From Parietichytrium sp. I65-24A (Eukaryota; Sar; Bigyra; Thraustochytrida; Thraustochytriidae), in assembly GCA_012862575.1 (NCBI GenBank), contig BLSF01000029.1:186001-250000 (forward strand): a DNA stretch of 64,000 bases. Reading direction: 5' to 3'. Below the pieces are notes generated by a model. The model searched no databases. It saw only the letters and a program-made list of their open reading frames with translations, and was not told the origin of the DNA. The position numbers and the translations under genes are program-made. The stretch's first letter is position 1, and each line of letters begins with the position of its first letter. Positions 20,916 to 29,038 of this stretch are shown piece by piece.

Positions 20916-21632
20916 ATGTTCTTCCGTCAACTCTTCGACCGCGAAAGCTGCACTTACACCTACATCCTCGGAGATGAGGAGACCCGCGAGGCCCTTTTGA
21001 TCGACCCAGTGCTGGAGCTGGTGGACAGGGATACCGAGCAGCTCAAAGAGCTGGACTTTGACCTCAAGTACTGCCTCAACACCCACGTGCACGCTGATCA
21101 CATCACCGGCTCCGGGGAGCTCAAGAAGAAATGGCCTGGGTGCAAGAGCGTTCTAGGCGCTAGCGGTAATCCGAGTGCCATGGCAGATATCAAGGTCGAC
21201 AAGGACGACACCCTTTCCATGGGCTCCATCAACGTCAAGTTTTTGAGCACCCCGGGGCACACCAACGGCTGCCACAGCTTTTACGTGGAGGACGGGGAGT
21301 CCAAGTACGTCTTCACCGGTGATGCAGTCCTGATCCGCGGATGTGGCCGCACTGACTTTCAGCAGGGAGACTCCAACCAGCTGTACCATAGCGTGATGGA
21401 CAACATCTTCTCCCTCCCGGACGAAACCTTGTTGTACCCAGCCCACGACTACCGCGGAAGATTGGTGAGCACGGTGGGCGAGGAGAAAAAGTTTAACCCG
21501 CGCCTCACCAAGAACGAGAAGGAGTTTGTCGACATTATGACCAACTTGAACCTGCCAAACCCTGCCAAGATTGACATTGCAGTGCCAGCAAACCTCGTGT
21601 GCGGTCTGCATGAGCTGTATGACAAAAAGTGA
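20916..21632 (+). CDS. ETHE1: Persulfide dioxygenase ETHE1 (glyoxalase II-like metallo-beta-lactamase fold)
   Basis: 238 residues from ATG 20916 (MFFRQLFDRESCTYTYIL), the standard start of the family. The frame is also open upstream from a GTG, whose residues ALNKSWRHLSQFRK would resemble a targeting peptide, so an upstream start or exon is possible. Metal motif THVHADH, then STPGHTNGC, FTGDAVLIRGCGRTDFQ and YPAHDYRG are all intact, and the length matches ETHE1. The enzyme oxidises glutathione persulfide to sulfite and GSH in the mitochondrial sulfide oxidation pathway, using one Fe(II). The GCGRTDFQ block separates ETHE1 from ordinary glyoxalase II. Single exon. Confidence 0.92.
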   Translation: MFFRQLFDRESCTYTYILGDEETREALLIDPVLELVDRDTEQLKELDFDLKYCLNTHVHADHITGSGELKKKWPGCKSVLGASGNPSAMADIKVDKDDTLSMGSINVKFLSTPGHTNGCHSFYVEDGESKYVFTGDAVLIRGCGRTDFQQGDSNQLYHSVMDNIFSLPDETLLYPAHDYRGRLVSTVGEEKKFNPRLTKNEKEFVDIMTNLNLPNPAKIDIAVPANLVCGLHELYDKK

Positions 21633-22285
21633 GCTGTGGAACCATTCGTACATACCTGCCGGTATCCCTTTCACCTTCATCACCTTCTGAATCCTAACAA
21701 AAGAGAGAAAATAAATATTGTCAAAGTCGCATTCTCATTTCCTCTCTGTTTCATCATTTTCCTTTCTCCTTGGAGTGGAAGGAGTGCAAAGGAAGAGCAT
21801 ACCCACGAGAAATTTCAAAGCGTACACCGAGTTCTACTTCCTCACACTTTTAGGGCAACGCTGACATGTTCGGAGCTCGGGAGGACGGAGATTTCCAACG
21901 GCGAACGGGATCTCAATGTGGCAGGGTTTACAGCTACACCACCATCGTTCGCTTCCAATTGGTGAATGATGCTACGGTCTGTGTATCTTAGCTCCTTGTA
22001 CTCTGTACTCATCCGATGAATGGCAGCAGTCTTCTCTTTCTTTTTCTGTGCGCTTACTGGTGAACAGTCATACTTGACCTCTCAGCTCGACTTCGGAAAA
22101 GAAATTTTACCAGTAGATTTTAATTGCTGCCATCCAAATCCGACAAGAACAAATCTGGTAGTTTAGAATCACTCGATAACGGAGCACAATGCGAATCTCA
22201 TCCGCAATCATGGGCGGGCTCTCTGCGCTTTTGAGCGCGGTAAGTGCTTATCCTGCACCATCTTCAGCACCGATGTTTGCCAACG
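21633..22285. other. Intergenic downstream of ETHE1
   Basis: Contains an AATAAA-like motif about 75 nt after the ETHE1 stop (near 21707) and a short dispersed motif at about 21920-21962 shared with 38910-38952. No gene is recognised. Confidence 0.5.
21920..21962. repeat. Short dispersed motif GGGTTTAC-GCTAC..TTCGCTTCC (copy 1)
   Basis: About 38 bp that align with 38914-38952 at roughly 80% with one indel. Both lie shortly downstream of a gene's stop codon. Confidence 0.5.
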
Positions 22286-22426
22286 GTGGTATCAGAACTG
22301 TCCAGCGGTGTTTAAGATATCTACCCAATGCAAGAGGCATTTGCTGCAGTAAAAACGGATGGAACGTTGGTATGCCGGGGCAGCGTTTCATATGGAGGAG
22401 ACTGTAATGGCATCACGAGCTACTGA
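22286..22426 (+). pseudogene. Relic of a YGGD/DGT-repeat protein
   Basis: One frame reads VVSELSSGV, a TAA stop (22313), then DIYPMQEAFAAVKTDGTLV, C, RGSVSYGGDCNGITSY and a stop. I recall proteins built from repeats of the form 'QLSSGV..IYST..AFAALKTDGSVVTWG...YGGDSS' in algae and bacteria; this segment follows one repeat unit closely. With an internal stop, no start and no flanking repeats, it is best read as a decayed fragment. An alternative is an exon of a spliced gene: GTAAGT lies at about 22239 after an ATG at 22189. Confidence 0.45.
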
Positions 22427-22573
22427 GTATATATAATTGCTTGATTCTCTACGGAGAGAGAAAGAAGTTATGTCCTTGAAAAATTATAAATGGTTACTAA
22501 AGTTGCGCTCTCTATCAACTCCAGAGGCTTGTGCGCCGCTTATGCTTTTCGCACCCACGCTCGTGCGAACCTG

Positions 22574-23162
22574 TTACTTGAGCTTGACGGAGCCTCCGGC
22601 GATCAGATCTACGAGAAATACGGAAGACATGGCCACGACCAAGACCCTGGAGACAAGAAAGAAAAAAAGTGCGAAAAGCGCCATGAACTCACAGTTGGTC
22701 AGAGCCACGCACACACGTCACCCCGAGATTTCTGTTGCACAACTTACCCCCCCAACACAAGTGGAACCGTCTCCGAGGTCATGTCCGTGTAGTCCAGCTT
22801 TTGGATCTTTCTATTCCTGAAACTAAAAATATACACAGAGTATAAAGCAAACACGATGGCCACCGGCATAAGAATCACTCCAATCCACTGCGCTCCCATC
22901 GCGCGTCAGTCCCCGTTATATTATTACTCGCAAACCTTTTCATTCCTACGGCGCCGCGCCAATCACTCACCCACAATATCTCCGTGTGCGCGGACACTTC
23001 ACCGTTACCGTCCACGCCCGTCTCAGTGCTACGATTATCAGTAGCTGCGCCTAGCATTCCGGCGGAAATGGAGCCCAACGTCACCGCCATTTTGACCCAC
23101 GACACGTACGTCCTCTCGTTCGCGAGCACCACTTTGGGCTCCACGAATTTAGGTTGAGACAT
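22574..23162 (-). CDS. VTC1: VTC1-like vacuolar transporter chaperone (DUF202), three exons
   Basis: Exon 1 is 23162-22971 (64 codons, donor GTGAGT). Intron 1 is 83 nt, ending GCGCAG. Exon 2 is 22887-22748 (donor GTAAGT). Intron 2 is 101 nt with a pyrimidine tract ending TCTCCAG. Exon 3 is 22646-22574. The product is 134 residues. The N-terminus PKFVEPKVVLANERTYVSW matches the VTC signature (EPKxxxANERTfl.W), followed by helix MAVTLGSISAGML, helix IGVILMPVAIVFALYSVYIF, the basic RNRKI loop and final helix VLVVAMSSVFLVDLI. Yeast VTC1 is 129 residues with three helices, the same plan. VTC complexes make polyphosphate and pass it into the vacuole or acidocalcisome; this subunit carries no catalytic SPX/tunnel domain. 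A divergent promoter region of 1.3 kb separates it from the kelch-b561 gene. Confidence 0.85.
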
Positions 23163-24445
23163 CTTTCCTTTGCTCTGCCTACGCTCCGAGTGCGCAATAC
23201 TTACAGATCTTGGGAGACCGTAGCTCCGGGCTAGTCGCGGGTACTCGCGGCCCGGGTACTCGAGTACACGTGCGGTAACTTGGGATAGACGATGATAGAC
23301 TGCAGCTACGCTGGCAAGTAGGAGGCTGATCACACTGATCACATTTGGGCCAAGGCCCCTCTCAAGGTGAATCTTCCAAACACGATTATGACTCGATTAT
23401 CAACTACAATAATTGGTTGGAAGCGCTCATTGATCGTGAACAGAAGAAGAGCTCCCCGCATTGTTGAGCTGATCTTTCTATTCTACTTTTAATCTTTCTT
23501 GCTTTCTTCGCTCACTTGACTCGCTGTCTTCTCTCCTTTCTTTCCTCATTCATTCGAGCATTCTTCACTGCACAGAACTGAACTGGACTGGACTGAACAG
23601 TAGACAACAACGAGCAGCAAGATTGAAATCGATGAACGCTGAACAATGACTCTTTTGAAGAGAGCTGTCCAGCGAATACTGAACTTGGATTGTGACAAAG
23701 CAGCGTTGTGACCAAGAGACCGTGACTCTCTTCGCACACGGCGGGCGATCTTGCGATGGAGATGGCGATGGAGACGGATGGATCATGTTGGATGGATGGC
23801 CTCTGCAACTCAACTCAACAACTACCTCTAGGCCAGACGACAAACCAACTCATACGTATCCATAGTATCCATCGCGAAAGCTCCCGGCGAAAGTGAGATT
23901 TGGCGAGGAGCCAAGTGAACAACAACAAGTGACCACTTGTAGCTACGTTCATTTAGTGCGGGAATGACAAGGACAGCAAGAGTTTGGCTCCGAGAAACGC
24001 TGGTCGTGGCGCACACTGCGGCTGAGGAAGAGACCTACCTGTTATAGTCGGCGAGTGGTACAGGTCCTGTACCGGTACTAGTACCTACGGCCGCGGCGAA
24101 AGTGAGAAAAGGCGACTTGCAGTTTGCTCAGCTTGTTGCTTGGCGTTGTTGTTGGATGCAGAGAGTTCGGGACTGACTGTGAGACGACGCCTTGTGTGGA
24201 GAAGGGTCTTCCGCAATCCCTCTACTCATCGTCCCCGTCCCCGTGCATTTGGTTGAGCTCGTCTGGTACAGGTCACTTTCGCTACAAGACCAGACCGTGG
24301 TCGTCGGCTCCGGCTCAAAAGAGCTCTTGCTTGAGCTTGGTTTGGGGTCCACGGGTCCACGGCACCAGAAGCAGTTGCCCAACTCCGCCCGCGAGACAGA
24401 AAATTATCGCTTGATCGTCGTGAGCATAAACTGCCTCTGGGCAAG
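23163..24445. promoter_or_regulatory. Divergent region between VTC1-like and kelch-b561 genes
   Basis: 1.28 kb between two divergent start codons. Notable GTAC-centred palindromes occur at about 23246-23275 and 24055-24095 (for example GGTACTAGTACC). Short frames here lack ATG starts or protein-like composition. Confidence 0.45.
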
Positions 24446-26329
24446 ATGCGAGCTTTGTGCGCATGGGCGGCGTTGGTTCACATCGGACTGCTGCGTTTTG
24501 CGCGAGCAGTGCTGACCCGCGACTCGGCGGAGGCGTTGGCAGAAAGCTCACCGGCGGTGCTGCCCTTTTGGAGGCTCGCTGAAGTGAATGGAATCTCGCC
24601 GCGAGCAAGAAGAGAGGCGCTGCTGCAGACCTGGGAGTCGGGAAATGCTCTTGTGCTGTATGGAGGTGTGGATGACGATGGACATGTCTTGTCGGATGTG
24701 TGGACATTTGATTTGAACTCGACTCTTTGGACCAATGTTGTGGAGGATGGCGTCACCTCCTCGCAACCTTTGCCGAGATTCTCCACCGTTGGCGGGGTGA
24801 GCAAAGATGGTCGGCTGATCATATTTGGGGGCGAGACTGACAATAACGTCATTCTGAATGACGTCTGGGCGCTGCAGCTGGGGACTGAATCGCCGAGTTG
24901 GACTGAGCTGAACGCCGGCGAAGGCAGCGGTGTGCCCGAACCTCGATACGGCCACGCGGGGGGTCTCGTAGCCATTGACGACGACGAGTACCTTCTTACG
25001 TCGCACGGATTCGACGGGAAGAGCAGGTGGCAGAATTCGTTCGCCTTTGCGTTGGAATCCAACACCTGGATTGAATTGACTCCCAACGACCAGATCCCCA
25101 CCGCGCGATGCCTTGTGGCAGGCTCTGCGATGAGCAGTCCTTCCCTTCCAAGAACCGCTCGCCTGGGCATGTATGGCGGATGCGGCTCTGGCGGATATGG
25201 ACCTTGCCCGAGCAGCGAGATGTGGGTACTTACTGTGACCAAAACATCGAGTGGCTCACTTGCAGCAAGCTGGGACATGGCCTCGACCTGTACCAATGCG
25301 CGAAATTATGGTGCCATGGCCGCAGACCCTACGTTCGAGGGCGGAACTTTCTTCATGTACGGTGGGTCTGGCGGTCCGCTTGTGAGCCAGGATCTTCCCG
25401 GGCAGATCAACACCCTCAACATGGACGAGTTTCAGTGGTCACAAAACGTGTTGCTTGGCGAGCAGCCATCTCAACCCAGCGGAAACCGCCAATCGGCAAT
25501 GGCAGTCGCCCCTGGGCAGCGCCTGTGGCTTTTCTTAGGGGGCACGAACGAGTTGTACCAGATTGATTACTCGAACTTGAAATCTTTCGCCCTCTTTGAC
25601 CAGGAGGAGTGTCACCGGGACCCGATTCCTGGATGGCGAACGGCTCACGGGGTCCTCATGGGTTTGTCGTGGGGCTTTCTTCTTCCAATCGGAGTGCTCA
25701 TCGCTCGCTTCGGGCGCGTCAAGAACCCACTTTGGTTCAAGCTACACCGCGGAATCCAGGTCACTGGGGTGATACTCTCGACGGCCGGTTTTGTAGTAGC
25801 CATTCTCATGGTGTCTACGGGAAAGTTTGCTGCGGTCCCTCATGCGTTTTTCGGCATTATAGCAACCGTGCTTGGGATCCAGCAACCGATCAACGCAGCC
25901 TTCAGGCCCCATGTCCATCCGGATACCCCGAAGGAAAAGAAAAGAATCATTTGGGAGTATTGGCACAAGTACAGCGGCAGAGTGGCGTTGTTCTTTGGTA
26001 TTATCAATCCATTCTGGGGTATATCGTACCTGGCGGGAACCAACTCGGCAGGGTTTTATGTCTACAGCGTGTGGGTCGGCCTGTACGTGCTCGTTTTCCT
26101 TTACCTGACGGGTCGCGGACTACCGTACGAGAAGAATGGCCCGAGCGCGTTTGCACAATGGATCAACCGCCATTTGTGCTGTTTTCTCGCACCATGGGAT
26201 GACTCCTTCCAAGCTCGCTCCCAGCAAGTGAGCAAGCCTTCCAAGCCTGCCCAAACACACGGGATCCAGGACGAAGGAGTTCCTTCCGTGTCGATTGAAG
26301 TTGACGGCAAATCCACGCAGCTCGAGTAG
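24446..26329 (+). CDS. Kelch-repeat ectodomain fused to cytochrome b561 membrane domain
   Basis: 627 residues from ATG. Signal peptide at about 1-21. Kelch-like beta-propeller repeats from about 55 to 385 include VLYGGVDDDGHVLSDVWTF, IIFGGETDNNVILNDVWAL, FFMYGGSGG and LWLFLGGTN. The b561 core follows, with all four haem-ligand histidines in place: H401 (RTAHGVLMG), H434 (KLHRGIQ), H466 (PHAFFGI) and H507 (WHKYSGR). Five or six membrane helices end in a cytosolic tail. Cytochrome b561 proteins move electrons across membranes, usually from ascorbate. The propeller would lie outside the cell or in the lumen and could bind a substrate or partner; in related CYBDOM proteins a DOMON domain has that position. 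Single exon. Confidence 0.85.
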   Translation: MRALCAWAALVHIGLLRFARAVLTRDSAEALAESSPAVLPFWRLAEVNGISPRARREALLQTWESGNALVLYGGVDDDGHVLSDVWTFDLNSTLWTNVVEDGVTSSQPLPRFSTVGGVSKDGRLIIFGGETDNNVILNDVWALQLGTESPSWTELNAGEGSGVPEPRYGHAGGLVAIDDDEYLLTSHGFDGKSRWQNSFAFALESNTWIELTPNDQIPTARCLVAGSAMSSPSLPRTARLGMYGGCGSGGYGPCPSSEMWVLTVTKTSSGSLAASWDMASTCTNARNYGAMAADPTFEGGTFFMYGGSGGPLVSQDLPGQINTLNMDEFQWSQNVLLGEQPSQPSGNRQSAMAVAPGQRLWLFLGGTNELYQIDYSNLKSFALFDQEECHRDPIPGWRTAHGVLMGLSWGFLLPIGVLIARFGRVKNPLWFKLHRGIQVTGVILSTAGFVVAILMVSTGKFAAVPHAFFGIIATVLGIQQPINAAFRPHVHPDTPKEKKRIIWEYWHKYSGRVALFFGIINPFWGISYLAGTNSAGFYVYSVWVGLYVLVFLYLTGRGLPYEKNGPSAFAQWINRHLCCFLAPWDDSFQARSQQVSKPSKPAQTHGIQDEGVPSVSIEVDGKSTQLE

Positions 26330-26653
26330 AAAAGTTTGGTATTCGCAACTTCTTTAACCCCCTCTCTCTGTTCGAAACAATTTAGCCACACCGAGTATAT
26401 CGCGAGAAGTTCAGAATTCAGAAAAAATGAATTACACAACTTGATTGAGAGAACAGTGAATACAACAAAAAAAATTCCAAACGCCGACTTTTCTCCTTCT
26501 TGTAATTACAATATCGCACGACGCGAACTAATTTTATTCCTATCTCGCCGCTTCAATTAATCAAATCCGCTGATATTGGCATTGGGCGTGCAAACATGCC
26601 AACCTCGATACTGCCTGCGTGTTGTATGTAATACACAGTAAGCTGCTCTGGGT
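26330..26653. other. Convergent intergenic between kelch-b561 and AAA genes
   Basis: 3' flanks of two convergent genes. It includes a TTCAGAA dimer near 26410 and A-rich sequence. No gene is seen. Confidence 0.6.
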
Positions 26654-28426
26654 CTAATCCCGCCGCAGCGCCGCTTCAAACATCTCCAGTGTAATCTCGT
26701 TGAGATCCCGCTGCACAGACATGATGGCAGCGCGCTCGCATAGTGCAGTGAGTTCAGCGCCGCTGAACCCTTCCGTAGCCTCCGCGAGCTGTTCAGTCTC
26801 GACTTCTGCGGCGAACCGGCCAATCTCGCGGCGAATATTCTCAAGAATAGCCCGGCGTCCATCAGCGTCGGGAAGGGGCACCAGGAGTTTGCGGTCAAAG
26901 CGGCCGGGCCTGAGCAACGCTGGGTCTATGGCCTCCGGCATATTGGTAGCAGCCAAGAGGATCACGCCTTCCACGCGTCGATCAGTCTCCAGCAGAAACT
27001 GCGATACAAGCTTCCGGCCGACTTCGCCCACTTGCTCCCTGTCTCCAAATAGAGCCTGGAACTCGTCAAAGAAAACGACACAAGGGGCAACTTTGCGCGC
27101 CACCGCGAAAATCTGTTCCACGGCCTTTTCGCTCTCACCAACATGCCCTCGCACCACATCGCTTACTGCCACATTAAGAAAGCTGGCGCCGCACTCCTTG
27201 GCAACTGCGCTCGCGAGCAACGTCTTGCCCGTTCCCGGCGGCCCGTACAGCAGAACGCCAGAGGAGCGGCGGATACCAAGCTCGCGAAACTGCGCCGCAT
27301 AAAGCGCGGGCCACACGACCGCCTCCTGCAGCGTCTGCTTCGCCTCTTGGAGACCGCCAATGCCTTCCCACCCGACACGCAGCGACTGCGCCGGGACCAG
27401 CTTCCACGCGCTCCTTCCGCCGCCAGAGCCCGCCAGAGAGTGCGGCACGTGTTTGCGCGCCGCGGCCAGCAATCGCCGCGCAACATTCGCGCGCTGTTCC
27501 GCCTCCTGTCCAACCTCCAGCGCGCTCTGTCGCTCGCCAGCTTGCTCGAGCTCACATTCACATTCACATTCAGAACTAGTGCTCGCACAGTCGCGAGCAA
27601 GTGCACGCTGGCGTGCGTCCCCTTGTGCCGCTTGTCCGCCTTCGCCACTGTGTTGGCGACTACTTTGCTCTGGCCGTTCTACTTGGCCGTCTGAGCAGAG
27701 CTCTTGCTGTCGTCTCCGTTCGCTCGACATTGACATCGACATCGACATTGACATTGACATTGACATCGACAGCGGCTGCACGAGGTGGCACACGTGCGCC
27801 ACGTCTGCTTGCGACCACCCGTGGCTCGCTGCCGCTAGTTCCTGCAACGTTCTCGCATCCAGGCCCGCACCTACCGCACCTAACCATCTTCGCGCCTCTG
27901 TCTCCCACAGCAACGCTCGGTCGTGAGAGTGAGAGAGCAGCTGCGGGCGCTTAACGGGCGCGGACAGTCTGCTGCGTACGGCATCGTGCAGCGTCGACGC
28001 GTCTTCCACAGCGAGGACCAGCACCGTACGTTTCTGTCCGCGGACACTGTCCATCGTCTCCGCCAACGTCAGCACGCTCTCCGCCAAGCTCTGCTTGCTC
28101 GCCACCACGTCCGCGTCGCATAATACTACCACCACCGCCGCCTCCGCTGGCGAAGTGTACGCGGGGTCCGCGGTGTACGCGGTGTACGCGGGGTGTGGGT
28201 GCGCGGACACCTCAGCTGTGGGGAGGCGAAGAGCCGTGGAGAGGGCGCGGCGCAGACGCTTGTCCGCCTCGGGACCAGGGCGTGCGCGGACACGGATGAG
28301 CGTCGGCAGCGTCGCATGGGACGAGTGGGACGAGTGGGACGCCTTGGGGGAATGCGTACCCCACAGCGCCAGCGAAGCCGCCTGCTGCGGGGACGCGCAC
28401 CCCTCCACACACTCGCAGCGTCCCAT
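26654..28426 (-). CDS. Type II AAA+ ATPase with degenerate first AAA module
   Basis: 590 residues from ATG. The C-terminal module is complete: GWEGIGGL, Walker A GPPGTGKT at about 394-401, pore-region sequence after GHVGESEKAVEQIF, Walker B VVFFDE near 450, sensor AATN and arginine-finger segment RPGRFDRK. Upstream, a remnant AAA module shows a Walker B-like strand (VVVVLCDAD), a sensor-like strand (TVLVLAVED) and a lid, but no Walker A. The linker carries an in-frame hexamer repeat giving (MS)n and (EC)n runs. Family placement is uncertain: AFG2/SPATA5-like and PEX1-like proteins share this plan. The gene is read from a 0.6-kb region shared with the divergent methyltransferase-vezatin gene. 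Confidence 0.75.
   Translation of the reverse strand: MGRCECVEGCASPQQAASLALWGTHSPKASHSSHSSHATLPTLIRVRARPGPEADKRLRRALSTALRLPTAEVSAHPHPAYTAYTADPAYTSPAEAAVVVVLCDADVVASKQSLAESVLTLAETMDSVRGQKRTVLVLAVEDASTLHDAVRSRLSAPVKRPQLLSHSHDRALLWETEARRWLGAVGAGLDARTLQELAAASHGWSQADVAHVCHLVQPLSMSMSMSMSMSMSMSSERRRQQELCSDGQVERPEQSSRQHSGEGGQAAQGDARQRALARDCASTSSECECECELEQAGERQSALEVGQEAEQRANVARRLLAAARKHVPHSLAGSGGGRSAWKLVPAQSLRVGWEGIGGLQEAKQTLQEAVVWPALYAAQFRELGIRRSSGVLLYGPPGTGKTLLASAVAKECGASFLNVAVSDVVRGHVGESEKAVEQIFAVARKVAPCVVFFDEFQALFGDREQVGEVGRKLVSQFLLETDRRVEGVILLAATNMPEAIDPALLRPGRFDRKLLVPLPDADGRRAILENIRREIGRFAAEVETEQLAEATEGFSGAELTALCERAAIMSVQRDLNEITLEMFEAALRRD
27727..27772. repeat. In-frame GACATY hexamer repeat
   Basis: About seven or eight GACATC/GACATT units inside the AAA gene, read on the minus strand as alternating Met-Ser. 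Since the unit is six bases, copy-number change keeps the frame. Confidence 0.9.
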
Positions 28427-28746
28427 CCTCTCTCTTTCTCTCTCTCTTTCTTTCTCTCTTTCTTTCTTGCGAAGAGGTCCTCGCGCACCTACCGCTGCGC
28501 GGACGACGGACCTTAGCGCCCCGCTAGACGGTCCTATAGCGGACGTCGCCAGCTGTGGGGGACGGTCAACTGTGTACCTGTGGGGGACGGCAAGAAGCGC
28601 GGCGTAGGATAGCGGGCTTAGTGGTTTACTACACTCATTGACTAGCAGTCAGAACCTGTGGGCCAGCGAGACCCAGCGAGGCACGCTCCGTGTACGCGGG
28701 GATACTCCAGTTCTAATACCGTACCTGCGGGGGAAGAAGGAAGGAA

Positions 28747-28787
<41 letters not shown>

Positions 28788-28856
28788 GGCGTTTTCGCAC
28801 AGGTGTGGGGAAGGAGTGAGGACACGCGATAGTCTCAAGAGTAGCAGCTCTTTTTG

Positions 28857-28899
<43 letters not shown>

Positions 28900-29038
28900 A
28901 TTGTTGTTGTTGTTGTTGGTTGGCTCCCTCGTCTCTCGCGGTCGCACGGCTCTCTCGACGGGAGAATGAGTGGTGGTGGATGGTGGTGGTGGAGAAGCTG
29001 CGACAGAGAGCGTGGGCCCAGTGACCGGTGAGTTGGGC
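28427..29038. promoter_or_regulatory. Bidirectional promoter region with AG and TTG microsatellites
   Basis: 612 bp between two divergent ATG codons. It contains a TC/TTTC tract next to the AAA start (28433-28470), an (AG)n run of about 17 units (28751-28783), and a (TTG)n run of about 20 units (28855-28918) upstream of the plus-strand gene. A twice-repeated CCGTCCCCCACAG segment lies at about 28552-28590 on the minus strand. Confidence 0.5.
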
